Made by a program: the position numbers and the translations under genes
Part shown: piece by piece, positions 44,386 through 54,569 of the stretch
Layout: the number at the start of each line of letters is the position of its first letter
How positions within the stretch are numbered: the stretch's first letter is position 1
Notes under the pieces: model-generated
What the model was told of the DNA's origin: nothing
Databases searched by the model: none
What the model saw: the letters and a program-made list of their open reading frames with translations, nothing else
From: an uncultured Clostridia bacterium
GTDB taxonomy: Bacteria; Bacillota; Clostridia; UBA1381
Length of the DNA stretch: 64,000 nt
Direction of reading: 5' to 3'
Assembly: GCA_934501535.1 (NCBI GenBank)
Contig: CAKSUM010000011.1
Span: 35,572-99,571 of the forward strand

Positions 44386-47103
44386 ATGAAAGCTAAATTA
44401 ACGGCAGCGGTTCTTGCACTGTGTACTTTTATCGGTCAGATCGTTTCGCTTGCGGCGAGCTATGATAAATATTATGAATTTTCGGAAGATTTCGGCAGTT
44501 ATACAGCGGAAAACAGCGATTATTTGTCCCGTGAAAATGAGCTGATATGCGGAACGAACGAGGATAAGCTTATCGGTTCAAAAAACGGTCTTACATGGAT
44601 TAGTTCCGCCTTTTATTCGGGAATAAACGGCGAGGGCGGAATTTATATAGAGCCGTCAAATTCGGCAATAAGATTAAGAGGCTGTAACAGCGGTTATCTT
44701 ACCACTGCGACGCTTGCCACAGATGCGCAAATCGAGCTTGCGGAGGTTACAAAAATTCATTTTGAAACCGACGCCACAACCCGGGGACAGGGGCTTAACC
44801 TGTTTTTAAGCAGTGACCAAAAAAGTTTTTACGCTTTTGGCTCACGTAACGGTGAGTTTGTTGATTATTTGGGAACGGGCTATGAACCGTATGTAAAAAG
44901 AGTAATTTCAAACAATGCGTCCGTAGTCGGAACAGCCCCGGTTGAGGACGGCTGGAACGGCGCAGACAGTCATGTTTCGTGGGATATTACCGTATCGGAC
45001 GGAATTATTTCATGGAAAGCCGAGAGCAATAACGGCAAAGTCTGGGAGGGAAGCCTTTCGGACGAAATGGATTTAATAAAAAATTATGAGTATATTTTGG
45101 CGGCATTCGGAGTCGGAGACAGCTACGGAACGGTTAAAAATATATCGTTTAAAACAGGAAAATACTATATGGACGGAATGGGTGAACCAAGTCCTATTTT
45201 ATATAAAAACGTCATTGACGGCAAAACACAAAACGAAGAAAATGCGATTTCATTCGCAGATACACCGTCAGTTATAAGACGAGTGTATGCGCGCGCTTTG
45301 AGAAACGGGAAAATATATCTGTCCGAGGACGGAGAAAATTACGATGAATTTGATTTGGACAGCGGCGGCTGGTGGTTTAATGATCAAAACGAAAAATTGT
45401 ACCGCTATGTAAAAACGGAAACGGCAATCAATCTTTCAAGACTGTATATTCTCTCCGCGATTGAGGACGGAGAAGCGCTTGTGGTTGACAAAGGCGCAAG
45501 CAGAACGATACTTTTGTTTGAAAACAATGCAAATGTGGCTACGGCACTGCCGTGGACATCGTCCGACATTAGGTATGCAACTATAACAAGCGGCGGTAAG
45601 GTTACGGGCGTAAAAGACGGCGTATCGGAAATATCTTTGCAGAGAGGATATAAAACCCTTAAATTTAATCTGAAAGTTTCCGGCCCCATGACGAAGGCGA
45701 TTGAAAGCAGTGATGCGGCGGTTATAGCGGCATACATCGCAACTCAACAGACAATTGCGGACAATCTGAACAGTGCAATCGCGGAAAATGACCGAGACGG
45801 AGTATACAATTTCTTTTTCGGAACTGTCGGAACGGGAGTTTTTGCAGACATCGACGCGGTGTCGACGGACGTTTTAAATAATTTACCGGACACCGAAAAA
45901 ACGGAATTTGCATCTCGTATGCTTACATATGAGGACGGATTTACATTCACGGATATACAGAGCATATATGACGTTGAAACAACGGCGCTGCGCGAGGTAT
46001 ACGTCGGAAAGATGAACAGCCTCACAACGGCGGAAAACGCAAAATCGGCGCTCGCTGCGTACAATGATTATTTTGAACTGCCGCTCGATGGCGAATGGTT
46101 TACAAATACGGCGGATAATACCCTCGCCGGTTTACTGAATACAACGTATAAAAACTATTCGGATTTATACAACAAATTCAGTGCGGCGCTTATTCTTGAA
46201 AATCTCAAACAGACAATAAATTCGGAATATATGAGCAAAATCATAGTCGGATATGCAGACTTTATCGGATATGACAAGACGCATTTTGAAAGCGTAAAGA
46301 CAACTGCGGTAGCGGCGCTTATAAACAGTAAAGCAACTGTTTCATCAATTGAGGATATAAAGAATTTTCTTGATACATACACGGCTCCGGCACCTGCGCC
46401 AACCGCAGCGCCCGGCGGCGGCACCGGAGGCGGCGGAGGCGGCAGCAAAAACGGCGGTGTGAGCATGGCGGTAAATCCAAGCAAGAATGTGCCTGCGGAA
46501 AATGCCGAAACACCTGTTCCGGCAGCCGAAAGAGTACAGCTTTATCCCGATGTGCCGACGGATTTTTGGGGATATGAGGCAATAAGGTACTTAAATGCGA
46601 AAAAAGTCATATCGGGTTACGAGGACGGCACCTTCCGCCCGGAAAACAAAATTACACGTGCGGAATTTTTGACTGTTCTGCTTTGGGTGTTTGTGCCCGA
46701 CGAAAAAGAAACCGACAAGCCGGTGAGTGAAGCAAAGAATGTATTTAAAGACGCGGACGGTGACAAGTGGTATTACGGTACGATAGACAAGGCATACCGT
46801 GAGGGCTTGCTGCACGGTGACGGAGAAAACTGTTTCCCCGAGGACAATATTACCCGTCAGGAAATTGCCGCGCTCATAATGCGTATCCTCACACAAAACG
46901 GTGCAGAACTTGATAATTCAAAAAATATGAGTTATTTCTCCGATGAGGACAGCATTGCCGATTGGGCGGCAGGCTCGGTTACAAAGCTGCATGCGGCGGA
47001 CATTATAAGCGGAACGAATGGCATGTTTATGCCGTTAAATAACGCGACTCGCGCCGAGGCGGCACAGATAATATACAAGGCGGCGCTTGCAGCCGGAAAA
47101 TAA
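44386..47103 (+). CDS. secreted SLH protein with the same beta domain
   Basis: 905 residues, signal peptide 1-24. Residues about 25-265 are a distant copy of the repeat domain found in the upstream enzyme (GSRNGEFVDYLGTGYEPYV aligns with its FGSRNGEGVDY marker). A Big_2-like segment follows (ATITSGGKVTGVKDGVSEI), then a helical region, a P/A/G-rich linker (about 670-690), and three SLH motifs at about 718-770, 785-835 and 848-900 (ITRAEFL, ITRQEIA, ATRAEAA). No catalytic domain is recognised. It looks like a surface-attached glycan-binding protein. Start at the ATG after AAAGGAGA. Confidence 0.78.
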   Translation: MKAKLTAAVLALCTFIGQIVSLAASYDKYYEFSEDFGSYTAENSDYLSRENELICGTNEDKLIGSKNGLTWISSAFYSGINGEGGIYIEPSNSAIRLRGCNSGYLTTATLATDAQIELAEVTKIHFETDATTRGQGLNLFLSSDQKSFYAFGSRNGEFVDYLGTGYEPYVKRVISNNASVVGTAPVEDGWNGADSHVSWDITVSDGIISWKAESNNGKVWEGSLSDEMDLIKNYEYILAAFGVGDSYGTVKNISFKTGKYYMDGMGEPSPILYKNVIDGKTQNEENAISFADTPSVIRRVYARALRNGKIYLSEDGENYDEFDLDSGGWWFNDQNEKLYRYVKTETAINLSRLYILSAIEDGEALVVDKGASRTILLFENNANVATALPWTSSDIRYATITSGGKVTGVKDGVSEISLQRGYKTLKFNLKVSGPMTKAIESSDAAVIAAYIATQQTIADNLNSAIAENDRDGVYNFFFGTVGTGVFADIDAVSTDVLNNLPDTEKTEFASRMLTYEDGFTFTDIQSIYDVETTALREVYVGKMNSLTTAENAKSALAAYNDYFELPLDGEWFTNTADNTLAGLLNTTYKNYSDLYNKFSAALILENLKQTINSEYMSKIIVGYADFIGYDKTHFESVKTTAVAALINSKATVSSIEDIKNFLDTYTAPAPAPTAAPGGGTGGGGGGSKNGGVSMAVNPSKNVPAENAETPVPAAERVQLYPDVPTDFWGYEAIRYLNAKKVISGYEDGTFRPENKITRAEFLTVLLWVFVPDEKETDKPVSEAKNVFKDADGDKWYYGTIDKAYREGLLHGDGENCFPEDNITRQEIAALIMRILTQNGAELDNSKNMSYFSDEDSIADWAAGSVTKLHAADIISGTNGMFMPLNNATRAEAAQIIYKAALAAGK

Positions 47104-47114
47104 GGAGGGGCGGA

Positions 47115-49373
47115 ATGAAAAACAGAATTTTAGCCTTTATTACTGCGGCAGTGCTCACATTTTCGCAGACGGCATATGCTGATGAGGCGGCGTCATATCT
47201 TGCCGATTTTAAACAAACGGTACAGGAACCGTATCAGAACGGCGAAACGGATAAGGTGGAAGCAATTCTCGGCATGGACATGTCCGATAAAATTACAGGT
47301 ACAAACAGCGTCAGAGTAACCGTAGATGAAAACGATATTCACGAAATGCACAAAGAGGTTTTGGGAGTTCAGTCGGAGGCAGGTATATCATATTCATATT
47401 TTTATGATGAAAATGATGAGCTGAAACCGGAATATGCCGAGTTTGCCGAAAAGACAACGCCCGTACCGACATTCAGATGGGGAGGAACTTCCTCTGCATT
47501 TATGAACTTATGGGACAGTGTGAAACCTTTTGAACAGCGCGTAGGCGGTCAAACATTTTATCATGCCGGCAACGAGCTGAAATCCTCGGCCGCAAATAAA
47601 ATGGGAATTGTCGAGTGGGTTAAAATGGCGTATGCAAATAACCCCGACGCACAGATTATTCCTGCCGTTTCGTATTTGTTAATGACTCCCGAAGAAATAG
47701 GAAAGCTTGCGCATTTTTTCTATGACGCAGCAGAGGAGTCAGAATACGGAAAAATGCGTGCAGAACTCGGTATTAAAGATCCGATTAAGGTCTATTACTG
47801 GGAAATGACAAACGAAATAGATATGCTCGGCGAAGAAAACCGTGAGTACATACAGGAATATATCGATACGGTAAAGGCTTATGCGGAGGAAATAAGAAAG
47901 GTCGAACCTGATGCAAAAATTGCGGCTTGCGGGCCGACGGCTCCGTGGGGGCATTACTGGAATGTGGCGGAGGACAGCGACCAATGGTGGGCATGGTGGC
48001 ATAGACAGATTATGCCGCAGCTTGCCGATACTGTTGACGCAATAACCTTTCACCCGTACTATGACGGATATTCAACCGAGTTTATGTTCTACTTTATGGA
48101 TACGATGAAAGCCGACTGCGATAAAATCGTCGAGGAACAGGAAGTAAAGGATAAAGATGGCAATCCTAAAGACATTAAAATATTATCAACCGAATCGGCA
48201 AGATTCTGGGATCCGAGCGATTGGTTCTGGGGCAGCTCATGCCACGAGGCGGCATTAAGCTCGTCACATTTCTTAAACACCGCAATGAAAAGGGATTGGT
48301 TTATCGGCTCGTCATATCATCACCTTACCGGATACAACCTGTGGGCTTACTGGGGAATTAATAACGGCGAGTGGTATGAGTCGCCTACGGCAAAGCTGTA
48401 TCGCCTCTACAATGATAACCTCGGCGACAGAATAGTAGGCTCATCATACGAAATGCTAAATGATGACTATAAAGAACTCGGCGAATATGACACAGTCCCG
48501 TTTTCGCTTGTTGCCTCGGCAAACGGCAATAATGAGCTTACGGTTATCCTTTTGAATAAAGAACCGTATAAGGACGTGAATGTGGAATTTGAATTTAAAA
48601 ATAATTACACTCTTGTTGAGGAAAGCGTTTTTTCATCACCGAACATTTCCACCTTTGCATACGATAAAACCGCCGAGGAAATGACTAAAATCACAACAGC
48701 GCAAAAGGACGAAAAGAATTTCAAATCATATCATATGAAACCGGCAACGGTTGTTGCATTAAAACTCAAAACCAATTCAAAAATTCCGCAGAAAAGCGGT
48801 GAAACGGCAGATGAGTCGGAACCCGAAGCGGATACGGGCAAAAGCTTTTCCGATATTCAAAATCACTGGGCAAGAAACGAGATTGCACTGATGCAGGAAA
48901 ACGGTATGGTTTCCGGGGTGAATAATAACGAATTTGCACCCGAGCGCACCGTGACCAAAGCTGAATTTGCGGCGATTGCCTCAAGGGTTATGGGATTTGA
49001 CACGGAAAAATATGCAGGCAGCGCCTTTGCCGACTGCAGCGGTACCGAATGGTATGCAGGCTTTGCAAACGCCATGAAAGCGAACGGCTACATTCGCGGA
49101 ACTGTTTTTGACGCGGCAGCGGGAATAACCGTTGCTGATTTGTGCAGAACAGCTGTTCTGATGTATGAGAACGGCGGTGTGCCGGAAGTTGATGAGATTG
49201 ATGTCTCCGGCATTGAAAACCTTACCGATATACAGAAAGAATATGTAAAAAAAGCGGCAAAATACGGTCTCATAAACAGACTTTTCGAGAACGGGAAATG
49301 TGATTTTTCGGCAAATGCAACGCGTGCGGAGGCAACATATGTATTATACAGAGTATATTCGCATAATAGGTAG
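47115..49373 (+). CDS. surface-anchored clan GH-A glycoside hydrolase with SLH domains
   Basis: 752 residues with signal peptide 1-22. The catalytic domain is a paralog of the barrel in the 1536-residue enzyme: both share CGPTAPWG, AITFHPYYDGY/AISFHPYYYGH and the C-terminal SSPNISTFAYDK block. Proposed acid/base Glu234 (WEMTNEID) and nucleophile Glu360 (LSTESARFW). Residues about 576-752 are three SLH motifs, the last one degenerate. The family is closest in pattern to GH51-type arabinofuranosidases or GH79, not certain. Start after GGAGGGG, 11 bp from the previous stop. Confidence 0.78.
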   Translation: MKNRILAFITAAVLTFSQTAYADEAASYLADFKQTVQEPYQNGETDKVEAILGMDMSDKITGTNSVRVTVDENDIHEMHKEVLGVQSEAGISYSYFYDENDELKPEYAEFAEKTTPVPTFRWGGTSSAFMNLWDSVKPFEQRVGGQTFYHAGNELKSSAANKMGIVEWVKMAYANNPDAQIIPAVSYLLMTPEEIGKLAHFFYDAAEESEYGKMRAELGIKDPIKVYYWEMTNEIDMLGEENREYIQEYIDTVKAYAEEIRKVEPDAKIAACGPTAPWGHYWNVAEDSDQWWAWWHRQIMPQLADTVDAITFHPYYDGYSTEFMFYFMDTMKADCDKIVEEQEVKDKDGNPKDIKILSTESARFWDPSDWFWGSSCHEAALSSSHFLNTAMKRDWFIGSSYHHLTGYNLWAYWGINNGEWYESPTAKLYRLYNDNLGDRIVGSSYEMLNDDYKELGEYDTVPFSLVASANGNNELTVILLNKEPYKDVNVEFEFKNNYTLVEESVFSSPNISTFAYDKTAEEMTKITTAQKDEKNFKSYHMKPATVVALKLKTNSKIPQKSGETADESEPEADTGKSFSDIQNHWARNEIALMQENGMVSGVNNNEFAPERTVTKAEFAAIASRVMGFDTEKYAGSAFADCSGTEWYAGFANAMKANGYIRGTVFDAAAGITVADLCRTAVLMYENGGVPEVDEIDVSGIENLTDIQKEYVKKAAKYGLINRLFENGKCDFSANATRAEATYVLYRVYSHNR

Positions 49374-49384
49374 GAGGATACAAT

Positions 49385-52213
49385 ATGAAAAAATTAAACA
49401 GGTTTTTGGTACTGTTTCTCGCTTGTTTGATTGCGGTTCCCAATTCAGTATATGCGGTTTTTAAGCCGGGTGATGAATACAAGGACGGTATACAGGATTT
49501 CGACCGGGAAGAATTGTTTGCGCAAACCGGCAATCTTGTATACTATGATGATATAGCAGACTATACCGAGGTGGGGATTTTGTCGGTACTCGGTGTGGTT
49601 TCGGCATACGAGAACCAATCTTTTAAGCCAAACGTGTATATGTCAAAGGGCGAATATATTGAAAGCGTTGTAAAGCTTTTTAAAATACCGTACAATACGG
49701 AGCTCCAAAATTATTCACAGACCTTTTATGACGTACCGGCAGAACATCCCAAAGCGGAATACGTATATAAGGCGCTTGACGCAGGCTTGATATACGGATA
49801 CGGAAATAACACGTTTTTGCCTGATGAATGTATATCCTACGACGAGGCAATCGCTGTTTTGATACGTGCATTGGGGTATGAAAAGGTCGCAATAAGCGAA
49901 GGCGGTTATCCGCGCGGATATTCAAAGATTGCGTCAACAATAGGTCTTAGTAAAAATCTGAGGGTTGTGAGCCATGAGGCGCTCACGCGAATAGAGGCGG
50001 CAAGACTTTTGTACAAAACGCTGTTTGTAAATTCAGCGTCTGTTACAATACAAGGCAATGCGCCGCGGATAACCGCGGACGGAGAACAGTTTTTGTATAA
50101 GTATTACGGTCTGACAAAAGCGTCGGGAAAGGTAGAGGCGAATGCTGTCGAAAGCTTTAACCCCGATATACCGGCGTCCGATAATTCAGTTGTGATAGAC
50201 GGAAAAAGATTTTATACCGACAGCCCGGCATATGAGGAATTTTTGGGATATATGACCGATTATTACTGCGATGAGGAAAATAACCTTAAGTATATGCTGC
50301 AAAGCAGAAAGACCGAAGAAGTAATTATTTCCGCAGAAGATATTATCGGATTTGATTTTAGTACAAAAACTTTGGAATACTGTGACAATAACAGAACACG
50401 GCGCGCAAAGCTCACCTCCGATTACAAGCTTTTGTATAACGGGACTGTTCCCGAAAAGACATATGATGAAAGCATTTTTGAAATAACAGACGGAACGGTC
50501 AAGCTTATATCCGATGATGAAGGTGCAACATACAGCGTGGTATCGATAGAGGAGTGTAAAAACTACCTCATAAAAAGCGCGGCGCTCGATAACGGCAAAA
50601 TAAACATAATGTTTAATTTTGAAGTGCCGAGGTATGAAGTTGACTGCAATCTGACATATATAAAATTATATGACAGCGCCGGAGCGTATCTTAATATTTA
50701 TAAAATAAACGAATCGGGCGAACAGAAGATAGATATATCACCGCTAAAAAAGAACAGCGTTTTGAGCATATACGCTCCGTACGGCGAATGTGACGCACAA
50801 ACGGGCTTGCCGCTGCCAAATGTTAAATATCTGAAAATGGCAGTTTCTTCTGAAACCGTAAAGGGAAAAGCGAGCAGCTATGACGCAGCGAACAGAACCG
50901 CAATAATAGATGGAGTGGAATACAAGATAGCAAACAGCAACTATTTTGCGTCAGAGGGCAGCGAATGGAATTTGCAGGATAATGAATTTTATCTTGACGC
51001 ATACGGTCATCTCACCGCGCTCAAAAGCGATACGTCCTCGTGGAAATACGGATATATCATAAACGTTTATTATGATGAAACCTCAGACAATGAAAACCGC
51101 CCGGTCGAAATGAGGCTGCTTACATCAACGGGAAAGCGGACGCGATTTGCGTTAAGCGACAGTCTTAAGATAAACGAAATAAACGTCAAAAAACGCAATG
51201 CGCGTCAAATGCTGGCAAATTCGGCTCAAATGATAAATCCGTCATTTGAACGCTCGCAGCTTATAAAATACAGGACGGATGACAGCGACGTAATAACGGA
51301 TATACAAACCGTAAGAGCATCAATCGGCACTGCAGGAGGTTATGCGTCCGATCAGCTCAAAAGATATTCGGACAGAAAACGGTATCGTATCGAAAACGAC
51401 ACAAGAAGGCGTGTGCTCGGTGCAGATTCATGGGAGGGCGAATTTTTTGAGCCGAAAATAATCTTTAAGGTTCCCCTTGCGGAAAGTACCGATGATACCA
51501 AATATTCAAAGGTTGTTATCAGCAACTCAAAGGGCGAAATAACAATGGAGGCTTATGACGTAAATCAGCTTGTTCCGCAGGTAATGGTGTATTATTCGGA
51601 TTCGTCATCTGAAGAAAAGTCAGTAACGGGATTTAACAGTCCGTGTATAGTCATGCTTAATAAGAAAAATATCGGAATTAATGAGGACGGTGAGCCGGTA
51701 CTGTACTTCACCGTTGCTCAGTTCGGTACCGTTAAGGAGTATACTTCGCAAAATTTGAATTTACTCGATAAATATAAGCAGGGACAGCTGTTTTGGCTGT
51801 ACGAACAGGACGGATATATAACTAAAGTCGAGCCGATTATGGTAAACGGACAGATTATAGGTCCCGACACTCTGCCGAGCCTGAATGAGGATTTGACCTT
51901 CTCCGACCGTGAACTTAATCAATTCCAGGAATGTTACAGCATAGTAAATGATTCGGAATTTATTGTGCAGAGGGGAAGCTATACGGGTGACGGCTACAAG
52001 CGTGCAAAACAGACCACAGGCGCATTTATGCATGCGGAATGGGCAGGCGGAGGTGTGTTGGTATATGATTATAATGACGGTAAGCCCATTGTGAGAAACG
52101 GCTCAATATCCGATTTGAAACCTGCCGAATCATATGGCGCGTCGGCGTCAAAAATAATCTCATACGCACATCTCGGCGCTGCAACACAATATATTATCTA
52201 CAATCTTGACTAA
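49385..52213 (+). CDS. S-layer-homology domain protein of unknown function
   Basis: 942 residues, signal peptide 1-24. Three SLH motifs lie at the N-terminus (about 53-100, 113-165 and 170-214) instead of the C-terminus as in the two neighbours. The remainder is beta-rich with repeated patterns (VVIDGKRFYTDSPAYEEF, AIIDGVEYKIANSNYFASEG) and no catalytic motif I recognise. It could be a structural S-layer component or an adaptor that holds the secreted enzymes. Co-transcribed with them (11 bp gap). Confidence 0.7.
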   Translation: MKKLNRFLVLFLACLIAVPNSVYAVFKPGDEYKDGIQDFDREELFAQTGNLVYYDDIADYTEVGILSVLGVVSAYENQSFKPNVYMSKGEYIESVVKLFKIPYNTELQNYSQTFYDVPAEHPKAEYVYKALDAGLIYGYGNNTFLPDECISYDEAIAVLIRALGYEKVAISEGGYPRGYSKIASTIGLSKNLRVVSHEALTRIEAARLLYKTLFVNSASVTIQGNAPRITADGEQFLYKYYGLTKASGKVEANAVESFNPDIPASDNSVVIDGKRFYTDSPAYEEFLGYMTDYYCDEENNLKYMLQSRKTEEVIISAEDIIGFDFSTKTLEYCDNNRTRRAKLTSDYKLLYNGTVPEKTYDESIFEITDGTVKLISDDEGATYSVVSIEECKNYLIKSAALDNGKINIMFNFEVPRYEVDCNLTYIKLYDSAGAYLNIYKINESGEQKIDISPLKKNSVLSIYAPYGECDAQTGLPLPNVKYLKMAVSSETVKGKASSYDAANRTAIIDGVEYKIANSNYFASEGSEWNLQDNEFYLDAYGHLTALKSDTSSWKYGYIINVYYDETSDNENRPVEMRLLTSTGKRTRFALSDSLKINEINVKKRNARQMLANSAQMINPSFERSQLIKYRTDDSDVITDIQTVRASIGTAGGYASDQLKRYSDRKRYRIENDTRRRVLGADSWEGEFFEPKIIFKVPLAESTDDTKYSKVVISNSKGEITMEAYDVNQLVPQVMVYYSDSSSEEKSVTGFNSPCIVMLNKKNIGINEDGEPVLYFTVAQFGTVKEYTSQNLNLLDKYKQGQLFWLYEQDGYITKVEPIMVNGQIIGPDTLPSLNEDLTFSDRELNQFQECYSIVNDSEFIVQRGSYTGDGYKRAKQTTGAFMHAEWAGGGVLVYDYNDGKPIVRNGSISDLKPAESYGASASKIISYAHLGAATQYIIYNLD

Positions 52214-52223
52214 AGGAGCATAT

Positions 52224-53924
52224 ATGAAAAAAATCAGTTTTGGCAAACCGGAAAAATTTGTTCCGTCAAAGTTCTGCGATAATCTGAATTATACGGAAAC
52301 GCCGGTAAACTACGATACCGACAAAATAAAAATGAAACACACTCCAAAAGGTGTGGTGGTCGAAATTCCGCTTGAAGCCGATGAGCAGATTTACGGCTTC
52401 GGGCTTCAGCTGAAAAGCTTTAACCATACAGGCTATAAGCTGACGCTGAGAGTCAATTCGGATCCGGCGGCTGATACGGGCGATACTCATGCGCCCGTTC
52501 CGTTCTTTGTTACAAGCAAGGGCTACGGAATATATTTTGACACGGCAAGATATATAGAGGCATACTGCGGCTTTACAAAGAAACAGCGGCGTGAAAATGC
52601 CGATAATACCGATATAGCCGTAGATACGGATGAGCTATATAAAAAAAGAGAGAACAGGGAAGAAAAGTATATGACGGTTCTTATCCCGTCTGCGGATGGA
52701 ATTGACCTGTATCTGTTCGAGGGAAAAAACATAACGGACGTTGTTTCGCAGTACAACATGTTTGCGGGCGGCGGCTGTGATGTCCCCGAATGGGGACTGG
52801 GCGTGCTTTACCGCTGCTACGGAAGAAGCAATTCAAAGGATATTCGTTCATTTGCGGATTATTTCAGAAATTCGCAAATTCCGTGTGATATTTTGGGACT
52901 TGAGCCGGGATGGCAAAGCGGCAGCTATCCGTGTACATTTGTTTGGGACAGGGAGCGGTTTCCTGATTACGTGGAGCTCATAGATGAGCTTAGGGAAAAA
53001 GGCTATCATATAAATCTGTGGGAGCACGCATATGTTGCGCCGCAGTCGCCTCTGTATGATAAACTGTTTGATTGCAGCGGGGATTACGAGGTTTGGAAAG
53101 GCCTTGTTCCGGACTTCGCCGCGGACGGTGCAAAGATATTCTCCGATTATCACAGGGAAAAACTTGTAAATCTCGGGATAGACGGATTTAAGCTGGACGA
53201 ATGTGATAACAGCGACTTCCGTGAGGACTGGGGATTTCCGAACTGCGCCGAGTTTCCGTCGGGCATGGACGGAGAACAGTATCACAGCCTTTTCGGCGTA
53301 CTTTATATGAAAGCGATATTAAAAGCGCTCGGCGATAAAAAAACGCTTTCCGAGGTGCGCAGTGCCGGAGCACTGTGCGCCCCCTACCCGTTTGTGCTGT
53401 ACAGTGATTTGTATGACAGAAAGGACTTTTTGCGGGCACTTGTAAATTCGGGATTTTCGGGACTGTTATGGGCACCGGAAATGCGTGAGGCGTATTCGGA
53501 AAAAGAGCTTATGGGCAGACTGTGGAATGTGATTTTTTCGCCGCAATGCGTTATAAACGGCTGGTATTACGAAGAAGTGCCGTGGAAAGATTTTAATTTG
53601 GAAAATGAGGTCAGAAAGGCTCTCACGGAAAGGCACAAGCTTATTCCGAGGCTCAAAAAAGCATTTGAAATATATCACAGTACAGGCGTACCGCCTGTAA
53701 GAGCATTGGTGATGGATTTCACAGACGATGAGGAAACGTGGAATATTGACGACGAATACATGTTCTGCGATAATCTGCTCGTTGCACCGTTTACGGCAGA
53801 TGAATCGGAAAGAGAAGTATATTTGCCTAAGGGCAAATGGAAAGACTATTGGAGCGAGGAAGTCTTTTCCGGCGGTTGGATTACGGGAAAAGGAGATATT
53901 CCCGTGTATGAAAAAATAAGGTAA
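52224..53924 (+). CDS. glycoside hydrolase family 31 (alpha-xylosidase/alpha-glucosidase type)
   Basis: 566 residues, no signal peptide. N-terminal beta domain with EQIYGFGLQLKSF, then the barrel: WGLGVLYRCYGRSN, PCDILGLEPGWQSG, and the nucleophile in GIDGFKLDECDNSD (Asp325). It is shorter than the usual 650-800 and lacks the distal C-terminal beta domain. The usual WSGD acid/base motif is not obvious; LLWAPEMREAY is in its place. Start chosen at ATG 52224 after AAAGGAG. In a xylose locus, alpha-xylosidase is the likely activity, but this is inferred. Confidence 0.82.
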   Translation: MKKISFGKPEKFVPSKFCDNLNYTETPVNYDTDKIKMKHTPKGVVVEIPLEADEQIYGFGLQLKSFNHTGYKLTLRVNSDPAADTGDTHAPVPFFVTSKGYGIYFDTARYIEAYCGFTKKQRRENADNTDIAVDTDELYKKRENREEKYMTVLIPSADGIDLYLFEGKNITDVVSQYNMFAGGGCDVPEWGLGVLYRCYGRSNSKDIRSFADYFRNSQIPCDILGLEPGWQSGSYPCTFVWDRERFPDYVELIDELREKGYHINLWEHAYVAPQSPLYDKLFDCSGDYEVWKGLVPDFAADGAKIFSDYHREKLVNLGIDGFKLDECDNSDFREDWGFPNCAEFPSGMDGEQYHSLFGVLYMKAILKALGDKKTLSEVRSAGALCAPYPFVLYSDLYDRKDFLRALVNSGFSGLLWAPEMREAYSEKELMGRLWNVIFSPQCVINGWYYEEVPWKDFNLENEVRKALTERHKLIPRLKKAFEIYHSTGVPPVRALVMDFTDDEETWNIDDEYMFCDNLLVAPFTADESEREVYLPKGKWKDYWSEEVFSGGWITGKGDIPVYEKIR

Positions 53925-53939
53925 GGAGTATTTACAGCT

Positions 53940-54557
53940 ATGAAAATGATTTTATTTCAGGGAGATTCGATTACGGATGCCGGCAGAAATGAGTGGGATA
54001 TAGGCGCAGGCTATCCGGCGCTTACAGCTGCAGAGCTGGGATATAAATATCCGCTTGAATACAAAGTGGAAAACAGAGGCGTCAGCGGAAACAAGTCAAT
54101 CGACATGCTTGTAAGATGGCGTAAGGACTGTATTGAAATGAAACCCGATTATGTCACCTTCATGATAGGCGTAAACGATATATGGCACGAAATTGATTTT
54201 AATAACGGATTAAGTGCAGACAAGTACGAGATTTTCTTAAAGATGATGATAGAAGACGTTAAAAATTATCTTCCGGACACAAAGCTGATTATAATGGAGC
54301 CGTATATAACTCACGGAAAGGCAACCGATAAGAATTGGGAATATTTTCGAAGCGAAATGGATAAACGAATTGCAATTGTACGAAAACTTGCAGATGAATA
54401 TAATCTTCCGTGCGTGCATTTGCAGGACGAGTTTAACAAAGCGCTTGAAATTGCTCCTGCGGAAAACTGGACAGCCGAGGGCGTTCATGCTACGTCCGCA
54501 GGGCATATGCTTATAAAAAATGCATGGATTAAGGTATTCGAAACAATTAATAAGTGA
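53940..54557 (+). CDS. SGNH/GDSL hydrolase, probable carbohydrate esterase
   Basis: 205 residues with block I FQGDSITD (Ser10), block II VENRGVSGNKS, block III MIGVNDIWHE and the catalytic His183 in EGVHATSAGH. The position usually held by aspartate in DxxH is glutamate (Glu180). No signal peptide. Probably removes acetyl groups from oligosaccharides brought into the cell. Confidence 0.85.
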   Translation: MKMILFQGDSITDAGRNEWDIGAGYPALTAAELGYKYPLEYKVENRGVSGNKSIDMLVRWRKDCIEMKPDYVTFMIGVNDIWHEIDFNNGLSADKYEIFLKMMIEDVKNYLPDTKLIIMEPYITHGKATDKNWEYFRSEMDKRIAIVRKLADEYNLPCVHLQDEFNKALEIAPAENWTAEGVHATSAGHMLIKNAWIKVFETINK

Positions 54558-54569
54558 AAGGAAACAGCA

